Below are positions 32,186-47,100 of a stretch of 64,000 nucleotides of DNA, piece by piece; position 1 is the first letter of the stretch; every line of letters begins with the position of its first letter. The stretch comes from Mycteria americana (Eukaryota; Chordata; Aves; Ciconiiformes; Ciconiidae). The position numbers and the translations under genes are program-made. The DNA is taken from contig NC_134365.1 in NCBI RefSeq assembly GCF_035582795.1, positions 80,457,635 to 80,521,634 on the forward strand. The letters are read 5' to 3'. The notes beneath the pieces are model-generated. The model had not been told where the DNA came from. It searched no databases and saw nothing but the letters and a program-made list of their open reading frames with translations.

Positions 32186-35100
32186 CTAAGATACAATACA
32201 TTTTTTTTCTTCCTCCTTATACTCTATTATATACTCTGGGTAAATCTGGTATTTTTCAAAGACAACAAAAATGGAGGGATTGAACTGATCGTCCACACAG
32301 CTGTCATAAAACCGAAGCCCGTCAGCAGACTTTGTCGGGGGGCGAACATAGGCTGCATTGCCTTTAACATAATCTCCAACCAATACACGAGCCATGAACA
32401 TGATGTTTGATTTCACCGCAGGCTGACAGTATGCATGGGAATAGGAAGCATCTCTAGCAAAGTAACTTCCTAGAAAATGATATGAAAACATGGTTACAAG
32501 GAATACGTATAAAGCGACAGCGAAAACTGAGCATCCCCTTGTTTTTCAGGAGGTATTTGACCCAACTTTCAGGTCTCCTCTTACTCAGTTTACAAAATGC
32601 CATAGAAATTTTTACAAGAGAAAGGATTTCACCACATAATTTTCATTCAGAATTTGCTATTTTAGGAATAATTTTTAAAAACCCAAAACATATAAAAACA
32701 GTGCAGGTATGTTTGTTATGATGAGAGGAACAGACAAGAAAACATGAGGACCTTCCACAATCATACTGAGGGAGTGCAAACCCTTTGTGCTCCTTGCCAT
32801 GAAGACGAGTGGCCCTTTCTCTGGCAAGTTCAAATTATGACCTTGAGCCCAGAAGATCCCACCTACAGCAACAGAGGCTTTTTCAAATCCCTACGTTAAT
32901 TCTCTTAACACCTTGTGAAAAGACTTACCACAAAGCAAATTCTTGTCCTCTCCAGAGGGAAGGAAGATCATAATACCAATTCCTACCTCTTTTTTTCACC
33001 CTCTATATTTAAAGACTTCAAAACTTTGATTGCTCTAGTATCAGGGGAGTCTAAGTAGATGTCTAACACACAGAGTCACTTCCTACGTACCCTTTCCATA
33101 GACAGTTCCATTGCTTCCACAGATTCTCCAGTCAAAGTTGTGAATGCAGATGGCTTCCACGAAGGAGGTCTTGGTTCCATGGAACAGGAGCTTTTCATTT
33201 ACTTCCTTCCCTCCATTTTCCCTTTTCATCTGCTCCTTTTGCCTAACAGAAAAATGCAGGGGAGGAGTGTGAGCCATGGAAGAAAAGGGAGAGAAGGTTT
33301 AAAAAAAAAAAAATATCATGTACGCGTAAATATCAGCTGGATGAGATTTCCAGTCTGCTTTCTCCTCTCTCAGCTTCAGCTTGGAAGATGAGACAGACTA
33401 GCAGTATGGTGAACAATTACAAGATGAGCAATACACTGATACCACTGCCCAGCAATTCTAGATAATTCTAGCCTTCCTCAGTGAATTTAAGTAAGCATTG
33501 ACACTACTACAGTCCCCACTGTACCAACCTTTTGCTCCTCTGTAGGGTCCTACTAGTTCGGCTTTAATGTCTCTTGTCCCTTCCCACCCCCAAACTCTCT
33601 GCAGAGTGGAGGTTGTACTAACCACAGAGCCTCCATGCTCCAGCAGTGGTAAAAGCTAGAGGCAGCTTCTTCTTCATTCCCCTAGTGAACTCAAGCTGCC
33701 ATACACCCAGAGCTCCTGCCCCGTGGTGAGATCAGTGCAACTGAGGAGACAGAGCCAGAAGGAGAGAAACAGAGCCTTCTTTCACCACTGAAGACCTTAC
33801 TAACTTAGGCCAGAGTCAGACTGAGCTATGACCAGTATTAAAAGAGGAATCACAACGGAAGGCTCAACTAGTATCTCCCATCACTATTTCACAGCATCCA
33901 GACATTCCACAGGTTTTCAGAAGCTGTTGAAGTGGACAAGACAGTAATAGTCTTCAGGAAGTGACCAGCTACGAAGTAAACAGAGCTGGGGAGAGGGGAG
34001 AATCCTTCCAACTTGTAAACTGCGTAAATGAAAAGTTAAGAGCACTGGACTGAAATTTGTTCATTGAGAACCTGGCAGTGATAAACTCCGCCTGGTTAGC
34101 TTAACTGTCTCATTGGAGGAGGATAAAAATGCACTATTACATGCTTTGAAGTGTCGTAAGTTTTGCTAGATGACAATGTTTTATGAAATTATTAGCTGAT
34201 GACTTCCTGGGTTCAGTCACTTCGCAGGCAAAAGTACATATTTGAGCAGTATGCTTTTTCTCCATTACCATTCCATACAGTCCTTGAATACTTCCATTAA
34301 GTATCTGTGCTTTTGTTTTAAACTAGACAACTGTTCTATGCAACAGTTTAATCTGCTACCAAATTAACCTGAACATGGTTCTTTATTGTCACTAGCACCA
34401 GCTCAAATCTGTTGGTATCTAGCTTGGCCTAAGTACCAACATCACTGAGTTCAGTATCACCGATGCAGATGTTGAAAACCAGAAAGGAGCTCTGGAACTC
34501 AGAGATCATTAAGTTAAAGCATAAGGATTCTTTCTCAGTGAATACCGACTTCATTCAGTACTCAGACTCTTGAAGAAGCCTTAAATAAATCTGACTGGAA
34601 AAAAAAAAGGCCCAAGCACCCTTACCCTTGTCCACTTCTTTTTTAGGAAGTATTTCATATACTCTAGTAGATAAACATTTGTGACAGACAGAATGCATGT
34701 GCAGCAGGCAGGTACTGTTCAATCCCTGAGACAATATGCTATTCCACATCACTATGGGTATCCTCATCCCAATTTTGCGTCATTTGTGTCTTTCTTTCCG
34801 TACCCCTGCCCCCATCTTCCAAGAAGTCATACAAAGGGAACCTCCACCCAGGAGCATGGCATTCTCTGGAAGGCCTTAGACACTTCATTTCACTCCTGAA
34901 ACTGGCCCTAAGAAGGAAATACCAGTCACGTTAAAGCACAGGTGGTAACATCTTTCCTTTGCTAGGACGAAGATCCAGGACACCAGCTCTTGGAAGACTC
35001 CCTCCCCTTAAGGATGAGGAAACAAATACTAACCACTGAAACACTTTCCAGAGGGATGGATTCTGAATCCTCTGTATTTTAAGGACAGTGTAGTTTTTCA

Positions 35101-38100
35101 TAGTCTGAAGAAACAGCTGCTTTACTGTGTTATATTCAGAGGTTGTATTACCAATCTCCACTGCCTATAAAATACAAACCAAAGCAAAAGAAGACATGAG
35201 GCTTCAGTTAGCTTGTAACACGCAGAAGCCTTATTACAGCAGATATACTTTCAGAAGGGTCCCCAAACTATACTTATGAAGGTTAATTTAATGCTTTAGA
35301 TTGTGACTATGTGAATAATTAGGACAGACACTTAATATGTAAATCCACACTTTTTGTGTTTAAAAATCCATCAAGAAATGCACATTTTTCCCAAAGAAAA
35401 GTTAAGGCAAAACAGAATTAAAACATGATGCAAGCTCTTCTTCTTGCTTATGTCATGCATAAATTTTCCAGATTTTTCTCCAAAGTAATCTGTGTCTTTA
35501 ATATTCTAGAACGAACACTTCTCTTCTATAAACTAGACTGAAAATGCATAATGCTGGCAGACTGATGTCACTTGGTAATACATTCCACTTTGCTGCTGCC
35601 TAAGTCAAGTGGGGACCTGAGATGTCTTAAAGTGAAATGCCCAACACCCCACGTATCGAAGCTGTGTTTTAAGCAGGAAAGCTGCAGTCATCCTAGGAGA
35701 TAATTTGGAATCAACATCTTAACCTGTCAGGCAAAAGCTCCATGTTTTAGAAGGCTGAGTTTAGAGAGGAGATAAAATAGGACTTATATTTCACAGCTGC
35801 ATATAAATAAAGACGTTTTTTTCTGGACACCATGTCCAGCTTGCACATTAAATACTTACTTAAGAAGAGGCCTGTCACAGGAAAGTCTTCTAAGGATTAA
35901 GAATAAAGTCTGCTGCACAAGGAAGAAGTATTTCTTTGAATTTATTAAAAAGCTTTTACAAGGTTGAATGAAATTTCCTATGTCTTAATACAAGAATATT
36001 TTGCAAAGCCTCTTTACAACACAACACATAAAACAATTTGGATGGGTGAGTATTTATTATCTGCATGCTCTGTGACACCACAGCTCAAGTTGCTCACCAT
36101 CACCTATAAGATGAAAATTATGTCGCTATATTTCAGTACTACATTTTTTATTTATACATAAACAATTCTTATTTAGACCACAAATATGCTTTTGCTGTGT
36201 TGCATCTTTTACTGAAGAATTGTAGCCTTTCCAGGTAAAACAGAGGGTCAGCCACATGGCACAAGGCCTAATCCTGTAAGAAAGGTACTTCAATTATTTT
36301 ATCATATGATGGCCTCCAAGCAACGAAGCCAGTTCTCTTTTGCATAAAAACTTGGTGGGATTGTCTTTACTTCCCCAAGGACACTTCCCCTGCTAATAAA
36401 GGGTAACACCGCATTGCTGTTGCAGGTCGATACTTCATGGCGACATAACTTCTTTAGCTCTTCTCATCTTCAGACCTAAAAAGGAAAACCCTAGAGAGGA
36501 TAAGCATTTGCTAACCCACTATCAAGGAGTGGAGTTTCTGAGGCAGAGAAAGAATCACTGCCCTGACAATTTCTATTAGTGTATGACTGTACAAGAACAG
36601 TACTCTGTGATATCAACCCTTGATCTCTGGTTAACTTAGGTTTTGGAAGCAGCATAGTTTGTATTAGTGACAGTGACCCAACTAGAACTAATGTCTATAA
36701 AGTACACAGATAGACTCTTCGTGTTGCATCAGCTCCCATTCTTGTTACAGCACAGCAATCTTTGGCATGCATGTTAGGATTCAGCAACATAGCAGCTGCA
36801 CAAAGACATCCTCTGACATAAAAACAGACATTCATTGCACACGCTTCTCAGCTGTACATTAAAGACACAATTTAAAACCCAGCATGAGGTTCTAAGACAA
36901 TATAAATTCCTTTTTTTGCCTTTAAAAGATTTACTGACTGCTAATTCTACTTTGTCTGTTAACCAAAGACAGAAGAGATCCACACCAACTTTCTGATTGG
37001 TGTTACCAATTTCCATTGCACATTTCATACACTCTACTTTCTGCAGAACTGTGATTCTAAATGATTTACAGATTAAGACACACTGCAAGGCTCAAAAAAT
37101 AAGCAATGTTACTAAAACAGAGCTGCTCTTTTTAAGCAAAGATGACTTTCTCCCTGTCTCAAATAGGTGTTCCTTTTTAAAATGGATCACTTCCAGCGCA
37201 GCAAGTTTTGCCAGGATTATTTGTCAGTGTCTGAAGAGAAGGGAATTCATCAAGTCGTAACTGTCAGATGTTACGATGGTCACCACATGCATGCAGAATC
37301 CCAGCCAGTCCCAATATTACCTACTGCAAAAAAACAAGCTTAGGGTCCCACAGAAATATTTAATCTAGCCCAGACTTTCACTTTTAGCACCAACAGGTAC
37401 TGTGGGCTTTGTCACTTTTTAGGTACGGAATTAACTTTTCCTTTCCTATGAAAGGCACTCAGATTACAAGTTAAGAGATGGTTTTCTTAGGTGCCAACTC
37501 AGCACGCAAACTGCTCTGGGAAACAAGATGATCCTTCTATTTCACGCATCCCCAGAAGTACCACTAGCAATACCGTGGATCTGCACATCACATTTCAAAG
37601 CCTCTCACACTCACCTCGGTGACTCCAGAAACACCCAAACAAACGGACTCAACCAAAATTCAGACGGAAGTTTTCAGAGTAAGTAAGGGAAGCAGTTAAG
37701 TACATACAACTTGGAGACCTAGAAAGAACTGAGCTACCTGTCTTCCTGGCATTCTTTTGAAAAATTCAAGCTTATGTTAATCAATTAAGCTGCTGATGAG
37801 CCAAGGGAAGAGCTGATTAGCTATATCCTTTATTATTTTGACAGAGCTCATAATATCACAGGCCCAAATCTTCAAAAGTTCTGGCTGCCATATTACCACA
37901 CAAACTGTTAGTTCATTCAGCAGGTGCTGGACACCTGACACTTTTAGTCTTGAAAAATTAGGGTTTTTTGCTAACTGTGAAAAAAAGCTGTTTGAAGGCA
38001 GCTAACATACACAGCAATTGACTTAAATTTTACCCATTGATTTTTCATCAGAACTGTATTTAGATGAATTTGTATATACACACATGGCCAGATACAGGTC

Positions 38101-41100
38101 TTACATTTGAGTAAGGCATAATCCAACACAAGAGGGTAGTCAGGGTAAAATGAAACATTCAGCACAAAGCAGAATAACAGAAACCAGCCCACGGAAGCTG
38201 AGACACATGATATTTCTGGTTCTCATGCCACTGCCAGTGTAACTACACTAGGGAAAACAAAATACAAAGAGTGAGAATAGCAATGGAGCTCTCTGTCAAC
38301 CGAAAGTAGCCAGAAAGAATTCTGGAAATATGATATTACTTCTGTCCTGTTCCTAGCCATCAAGATATCTGTGCCAATACAACTTGGTCAGCATCATAAA
38401 AGATTTTGTGACACAGTCAACAAGGAAAACTTCTTATGCTCCACATTATGTGCCGTTCCTTAATCAGGGTCAAAACCACTACAAAAAAGGACAAGTGTAA
38501 CACTGAAAAGCCTTTTCTCTAGCATACTGTAGTACTTCCAGAGTCTGTGTTGCTCTTCCAGAAGGACCATTATTAGACCTAATAATATAAAAAACACCTG
38601 CACATTTTTGGTCTTGGTAGACCAAGTAGGAACATAGACTTTGGGCTGGCAGGGGTTTGGTTTGGTTTGGTTTGTTGAAGAGATCACTGCAAATGTTTTT
38701 TGATATTCTTGGCTGTTACTCTTTACTTCTGCCATTCCTTGAGGCCATGGTCTGTGCTCAGATCTGTAATGTATGAGACAGTACTGGGTGACTTGAAAGA
38801 GCATGTAGAGATTTCTTTTCCTAGGTCTCCAATCCAAACTTTATCCACCAACAGGCATGATGGTATTATTATTGGATGCTTTTTAATGGCCTACACAGAA
38901 AGGGTTTGGTCTCAGCCCAGCTTCTAGTGAAGAAATACACACTTCATAGAAGCTCCTTGCTTAACTGGTCCACCAAGTCACCAAGGTAAGCCATTTTTTC
39001 ATTTTTAACAGTGAATCTTTTTGTCTTGAATTTGGTAAGTTTTGTTTTTGCATGTGGATAGATGCCTAAAATGCACATGAAGTTCATGGGAATTTGACAC
39101 CTTTTTCAGGAGCTCTTGGGAGATCACCTAGATCCTTAGCACACCCACCCAAGAAGTCACTCCTGTCACTTTTTAGCACCTACCCCGTTACAATTGGTTC
39201 AGTTAAGCAGCAGCATTCTTTGAATTGTGCCTTCCCATCGGAATTACAAGGGGGGGGGGGAAGAAAAAAGAAAAGATACCTTGTATCCCAAGTCAGGCAG
39301 TGCAGATTGATCCCAGTGGGTAGGACAGGCTTGACTTGGAATAGAAGAATCCCTCTGGCTGTTTGCAAACAGACAGAAAATGAGGTGTTAGTAATTCTAG
39401 TCCTGCTCTGAACCTTCAAATTGGCAGCATCCCCTTTGGCCAATTCCTACATTTAAAAATAAACAAAATAAAACACAAAAAAACTGGGAAACAGCCTCAT
39501 TCTGTGAGCTGGGCTTTGCATGCTGCTGTTCAATTGTCACAGTCCTCTTCCACTTGCTTCTTTAAGAAACAACTGTCCATCATCAGTCCTGTGGATGTGG
39601 TACCTGGAGTAACATGTACCCCAGAAACCAGCTGATGCACCAAGCCGACAATTTGTGATACAGATTCTGTTCAGTCAAATGGATATGTTTTCTTCTAGCA
39701 ACAGCCATGTTCTTTGCACAATTACTGCCAACACTGGCAGCCATTTTGCCTTACAATTACTTCTGAAATATAAAAGAAAAACCCCAACTTAAAGAGCATC
39801 ATTTACCCCTTCTTTATCTTCTGCACATCTTCAGAAGACACAAACTTTGGTCGCCTGCAGACCCGCCTTCTAGTTTTAAAAGACTTGTTTGTCTGGGTCA
39901 TTTCTTGAGGAGAAAAGAGAAGGAAAAAGTCATGAATAAATCTACAAGATGGGATCATTAATTAACAACAGACATTCATTAATGAAAAGTGCATATTCAT
40001 TGTCAATTCTATCTGCTGAAGAATAGTTGCACAAATCCTACGTAAGCTTCTTGTCCTTCCTGTAACTCTGTTATTTCACCTGAGCCTATCTTGCTTGCTC
40101 CTTTAAGTCATTCATGGTCTTTAAATGTTGCTCCAGCAGCACAGAGAGATGCTTGATTTTTCATTTTTACCATCACAGGGTTAACTCACTTTACTTAAGT
40201 TTTACTATGACTTTATATGAAGACTACGAATCTTTTTATTTCTGGTCCAGTGTGAGTCTGCATAGTGTCAAGGAATGATGGGGAAGGTTACTCTTGTAAG
40301 GAATTTCCTCCTGGCCATCACTACCTCATTTCCCCTTCCAATGAGTAAATCTGGTAGCATTAGTAAAAGAAGTCATAGCTTCTAAAAGCTGGGATAGCTT
40401 GCAAGTTAGTCTTTGTAAAGCACTGCACAGTTGTAAATGAGAACCTTTAAAATGTGTACCTTTAAAACTGAGCTGGTAAAGATGCAAGCCAGCCTGGAAA
40501 GATATGGTGTTATCTGGATCTGCTAGGTACAAATTCTCAATCATATCAGAAGATGGCGAGTTCACACTATCCCCTTCTCCCTTTGGGGGGACGAGGGGGG
40601 GGGGGGAGGAGAGAAAAAAAAGAAAGAGAAGAGTAATAAGTAAACACAGTCAGGACTAAACCCTGGCTAACTAGTTTGCATAGAGGGAAAGAAGACGCAA
40701 AGACTAGGATGAAGAGGAATCTACCCAGAACTATCATGGCCTAAAGTGCGATTACCAAACACTCATAACGTACACACAAATACGTAATTAGTAATGATGG
40801 ACACATATGTATCCCCTTTAAATTTCTGTAACAAGTTGTACTGGTTTGGGCTGGGATAGAGTTGAATTTTTTCATAGTAGCTTATATGGTGCTGTGTTTT
40901 GGATTTGTGCTGAAATCAGTGTTGATAACACAGGGATGTTTTTGTTACTGCTGAGCAGTGCTTACACAGTCAAGGCCTCTTCTGCTTCTCACACCACCCC
41001 ACCAGCGAGTAGGCTGGGGGTGCACAAGAAATTGGGAGGGGACACAGCTGCAACAGCTGACCTCAACTGACCAAAGGGATATTCTACAGTGTATGATGTC

Positions 41101-44100
41101 ATGCTCAGCATATAAAGCTGGGGGAAGAAGGAGGAAGGGGGGTATGTTCAGAGTGATGGTGTTTGTCTTCCCAAGCAACCATTATATGTGATGGAGCCCT
41201 GCTTTCCTGGAGATGGCTGAACACCTGCCTGCCCATGGGAAGGAGTGAATGAATTCCTTGCTTTGCTTTGCTTGCACACGCAGCTTTTGCTTTACCTATT
41301 AAACTGTCTTTATCTCAGCCCACGAGTTTTCTCACTTTTACTCTTCCGATTCTCTCCCCCATCCCACCAGGGGGGAGTGAGCGAGCAGCTCTGTGGTGCT
41401 TCGTTCCCAGCCAGTGTTACAGATGCACTTGACTCCTTGACCAAACTAGTGTTAGTTTGTTTCATGCTCCAAAGGAAGTAAAGGCCTAGGCCATGACCGG
41501 GCCATGAACTTCTGTAGTTCCAACCTGTTCTCTGAAAACGCACGCAGGAACAGGGTGACATGGTGAGCATTAATGCATATGAGCTTGGAAACTGGAACAC
41601 CAATCATGCGATTAACACATGAATAGCAGGTGGTTCTTCCAAGACTAATTTGACAAGGAACAAAGAACATTGTGGGTACAAGGAGTCTCATGCTTACGTT
41701 TTCCAGCGCATGTAATTTGACTACAAGCCAACCACTTTATTCCATAAATATGACAGCCTGAGTGAGGTTTTTTTGAGCTCTCCTTGCTAAGGAGCAGGCT
41801 GCATAGTGGTGATCTCCCCTTGAGCTGGGACACGTCTCAAGGTTACTCCTTGAGGCTGAGAGACCCCTTACCAACTGCAGATCTTTGGTACGCGACCAAT
41901 ATTGCGCATAACCTTGTATTATAACGTACTAAGATTTTGTATTGGTAACTTTGAATTATTATTATTATTATATCCTCTGCGCAGTAAGTAGTAGAGTAAA
42001 CCTTGCCATCAGACTTTGTTAGTCTCACTTTTACAACATCCTACTTCAATAAAACTACTTTTGCTGCTACATTTGGTGGTGGTTCTTTAAATGGTATAAA
42101 ATCTCCCCCACGACAAAATGGTGTAGTCAGCAGATTCTACATCTGCTCCATGACGCTAGGGTTAAACCACGATGCAAGTGTAATTCTCTAATGTACAAAA
42201 CAATGTAAATATGAGGGTATGCTGATGGAGATGCTTTCCATTTAAGCTGCCTACTGAAATCAAGGCCCACCATTGCCAGAACCACTACATCCATCACCTT
42301 TCCCTGCCTACTTTTCCACATCCCTGGATCACCTTTGTGCTCTGCCATTTGTGCAGCTATACTGTAAACCAGATGGGGAAAACTCATCTGCCTTGGGGGA
42401 AGGAGAGTTTCCTTATTTATTTCTTTTCCTGCATTTTTCAGACAGATCACTCTCCCATCAAAGAGGATTTGGCCACCCAAGGAAAAAGGTAACATTTGAC
42501 CTGAGAGAGCAAAGCAATCCTTGCATGTTCAAGGAAGCGGGACAATGCTTAGGAGAGAGGCAAGACTACTTCTTGAATAATTTAAAAGGCAATATATCTC
42601 AAGGACAGTGTATACATGTTAAATCTGTGTAAAAGCCATGGACAACTCCAAAAGGGAATCTGACTAGAGAAGCCAGCATGCATCATCAAAAACAGTCTGA
42701 TCAACACAAGCTGAAAAAAAGGAATTTTGCTTTCCTGTACTTGCCAACAAGGTCTTTGTCAGGAAAGTAGTTATAACAAATCATCCAGACACAAAGAAAG
42801 ACAATAGTTCATACTGAACCTCACTGCAAAGAGATAAGGCATGTTGCCTCCCCTCCAGCCTGACATTATTTTATCATATGTGTTATGAACATCTGTAGCT
42901 TCACCGCCTTACTTGACACTGTAAAATGCAAGCACAAGTATTTACTTAATTAACCTTGCTGAGTAAAGGGCAGTGGGGGGAAAAGGCTCCACACATTTCT
43001 TCAGAACCGATTCAAAGCACAGGATGTAGACACACCTGTTGTCCATATTCAATCCACTGGCCTTGGTCATTCTGCCAATACCAAATCCACTGCGTGGTCA
43101 ATACAAATGTGGGTTTTGTGACTGATGATGGTGTAGAGAGGCGTCGAAGTGAAGAAGAACAGCAGGTCATTGTCTGGAAATTAATGTTCTTATCTGCCAT
43201 GCTGTAAGGACAAATTCAGGTTTATTATAGTTAACAGTATGTATTTTATCCTCTAGTCCCCAGTTTAAGCTGGTGCAATTTTCTTTAATATAATGCGACT
43301 GCCTGAACTCAATTAGGCCTGAAATAAGAGTATTTCCCACAGCATACATGGCAGCTCTGAAAACTGTTCCCAATCTTCAGAAGTGAACTATGGCCTGTGA
43401 GACACTGAATGCCATCTCCATCGCTAGCCAGATGTTGCACTGCCAACTTTACAGACAACCTGGGACTACATGTACAACGTGGCAAAAGGTGTTTTTGCAA
43501 TAAATAAGCATGGTTACAGTTTTTCTCAGTACAAAAATAGAAGTTCGTAAGTACGTGACTGAGTTTGCCAGCAAACACCTGCAGCTTATCAACTTTGTTC
43601 TTTTTGTGTGGTTACAGAGGATGCAATCACAGCTGTGAGTTCTGTAAATAGCATTCATCACTGGAGCCACATGGCCTTTCACTCCTGGGAGGCTTGAAAA
43701 ATTAACTCTCAGGCAGAAAGACTTTGAAAGCAGCCTCCCCTTGGGAATCTTGCTTGTGATTTGCACCATCCAGCAGCCTAGTCAAGCTGCAAATCAAAAT
43801 CACCTGCTGTCTGAAGAGGTATGGGCCAAAACGACTATACCATTTTATTGAGGCCAAGCTTGGGGTCCCCTACAAATCCAGGTGGCTTACAGTGGGGCTT
43901 TCAGAAAGGAGTTAAAGGGAAAATGCACTCTCTTAGAAAAAAAAAAAAAGAAAGATGCACTGCTTACACAAAGGGCATTTCATAAAACTCCTCTAGGCAT
44001 GTTATAGATATTATTATATTATTACTATAGATACTAGCTGCATTAGGAAGGGAATAGCCATAGAGAAGGACCAGCTCTGAACTGCTGTTAAAAGGTCCAA

Positions 44101-47100
44101 CTTAAATTATTATAAATAAATTATGATTCATTATCTGAAATACTAGTATTCTAAGCACTAAATTCCACCCACCTCTTTTTATCCTGTATAGAGTTTTAAA
44201 TACAAGATACTGTTGAGTTATTTTAAGATGACAAAAATGGGGTGATATTTCCATGCAATCACTTTTACTCTTCTTTTTAAAAAGAAAAATTCTCATTTGT
44301 ACATCCTCCCAGATTCTGAGAAGCTCAGTAATCAGAAGTTATGAAAGTCAGGCATCTTTAGGAAGAAAACAAGAGTTTTTCCTCAGGGGCTCAACCACAG
44401 TACTCTAAGCAAGCAGCCCAGCATCATTATACCTGTTGTTTTTTGGGTCACAATAGGCTTTTTCAATTTCCTCCATCATGGAAAGGTCATTCCACTTGAC
44501 CCCATCATATACTTGCCATCGATATGGCAAATGGTAATGAAGAAATCTGCATTTATCTGTAATAAGATCAGACATAGTCAAGAGCTCTGCAGTCATAACA
44601 CAGAGAGCAAGGCAAGGAAAAAAAAAAAGGAACAAGCATTTTTTACACTCTGGCTTTATCTCCTGGGCTTTGGTATGAGCAATAAAGACAGAGTGCTGAA
44701 AATAGAAATATGTTTGAACAATAGGGGTGTGTGTTTCTCCAGTCTTATCTAGAAAAGCAACATAAGCTCCTCATGCTGCCAAATATATTTCAAAGAAACC
44801 ACAGCCTTCCCTTTGCTGAGACAGGACATTGTCAGCTGGGAGAGCAATGCCACAGATAGGAAGCGTGTGTGTGTGTGTCACACCACCATGTTTCTCAGCT
44901 GTAAAAAGTCTCGTCTACACATCACATAAGCACTCTGATATATTTGGTTCTCTTTCCCTTAGTCCCTTAGAGCTTATGGGGTGGTTACCAAGGCCTGAAT
45001 GTTTTCTTTTAGGTCCAGCCCAACGAATGAGGCAGCAAAAAGGACTGCAATACTCCACAGAAAATCCCCCAGGAGGGACCCTGCACTCACCCCTGAACAG
45101 GTAGCACACTGCCCTACTAACAAGACTGCTAGGCACTGTTGGAATTGTGGCTTCGCTTCGCAGAAAATGGGAAGCAGCAACTTCTAACTGCCTTGAGTGC
45201 AAGACCTGCAGCAGTGCTATATACTCTTCACTATACTCTTTGGGGTTTTTTTTAAATCATCTATGTTTTCAATGCATGTATGTGTGCATGTTTGCGTTCA
45301 GCCCTGCTTAACGCTCCTGCATGAGCGCATGCTGCTGGATACAGAGGCTCACCTCCAGGCCTCCCTACTGGGGGAAGCTGATGTACACTTCACATCCGAG
45401 TACGAACCAAACCTCTTATTTACAACTTTAGAGCCAAACGTGGCATGGCAAAGCACACTAACTCTCCAGCCGTTACTTGAGTTTAGCTATTTGGTGGTGA
45501 CAGTATAGCTGCTTTGAGACTGACCTCCACGGCTAGCACATGGGTACACCATTCACATTATGCAGGTCCAAAAGTTCATAAACTTAAGCCTCAAGCCTGG
45601 TCCTAAAGAAGCAGAGAGTCTGAGAAATGTGATACAAGGCTGCAGTAGCTGCTGCACGGACAGAGCCAAAAGGAGTTTCGCCATTCCTGACCCCTGATGT
45701 ATCTGACCAGAGAACATACAGAAACTAACCCCAGTTATGAAGACAACAGTGTTGCTCACTCCTTTCTTCCTTCTTTTTGTTAACAGGGCCGGAGTGCACC
45801 CTGTCTTGAAAGCACTGTGTTTAAATTAACTTGAAAAGCTGTAGACAAAACCATACTTGGTCTCTCTTGGCCAGATTTCATTTGTAGGATCCATAAAATA
45901 CCCATAAAAGAATTTATTTTTTAAAGTACTGTCTCTCTTCAAAGTAATGTTTAAGAATAGGTATTATCAAGCCCTGAAGTAACTTACTCATCTGCCTCTC
46001 AGAAAAAGAGCTTCTGACGGGAGAACTGCATCTTTACCAGAACACAAACCCACTACAGAAATGCTAAATACACACAACATCTCAGAGCAAACAGTTATCA
46101 GGCAACTTATTGTCCACATCCTAAGCGAAAGCAAACATAGTCTGATCGAATTTAAGTGGATCTTTTACCAAGACCAGGAGGTCAGAAAAGGAGTAGTCCT
46201 TTAGAAAGTGACTGGACAAGTTCACTGAAAGAAGATCTCATGGTACCTCCTCATAACCAAGGAAGAGCCTAACCTGAGGGTTAGGTGACTGTTCAGGGAC
46301 AGCCCCCGAAAACAACTGTTTATACTTATAGTTTCCCACAGACCCCTGTTATTGGCCGCTGCCAGACAGACGATGGACTAGATTTATCTTTAGCTTAGCT
46401 GGTACAACTATAGTGTTTTCTTCAGATGTTTTAACACCTCAGATCACTTTTTAAAGGACTTAATGGGGGAGAATATGGCTATTATCTGATGTACATAGGA
46501 GACAGGGGGAATAAAGGATGACATATTGTTACCAGTTGTCAATGATGACAACAGAAGGCCAGCTCTTAAACTGATCTAATAGTTACAGAAAGTGTAACAT
46601 TTAACACTTGAAGGGTTTTTGCCACAGAAACATACCCAAAGCCTGCCACCATCAACAGGACTGAAATAGGCCATAGACGGATCATCTAGAGGAGAAAGGG
46701 TTTAAGTATATCCACTTGACTTTCCTCTGATTGTGTTCGTAATTCTGACAGTGTTTATTAGTGACTGGGAAACAAAGGGAATGAGTGCGAAGGCACAACT
46801 GCCACTGCCGCTACATATGCCACCGCGAGTCCGAGCCATTGAGCAAGGAGTGCCTCTGCAGACGCTGCTCTCCGAAGATAATATTACTTTCTATAAAGCT
46901 TACCTCTAAGTTTGCAGTACTTCCAGACATAGAACACGCATAGCTCATCACACTTATCTTCTTTGTTGTCCTTCGAAGCTTTAGCAGAGGAATTGTCTTT
47001 TTTATCTACAGGAAAGAATGAGTCCTTATTTGCCCCTACCAAAATACAACTCTAAGAGAAAGATGTTGCAATTGGTATTTCATCCCAGAAATAACAAAGA

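Noticed and set aside
36995-37025. Possible duplicated copy of PARP12 exon 11 in intron 10
   Set aside because: About 17 of 20 bases match at the exon start, but similarity ends at once and there is no donor site in place; chance match is likely.
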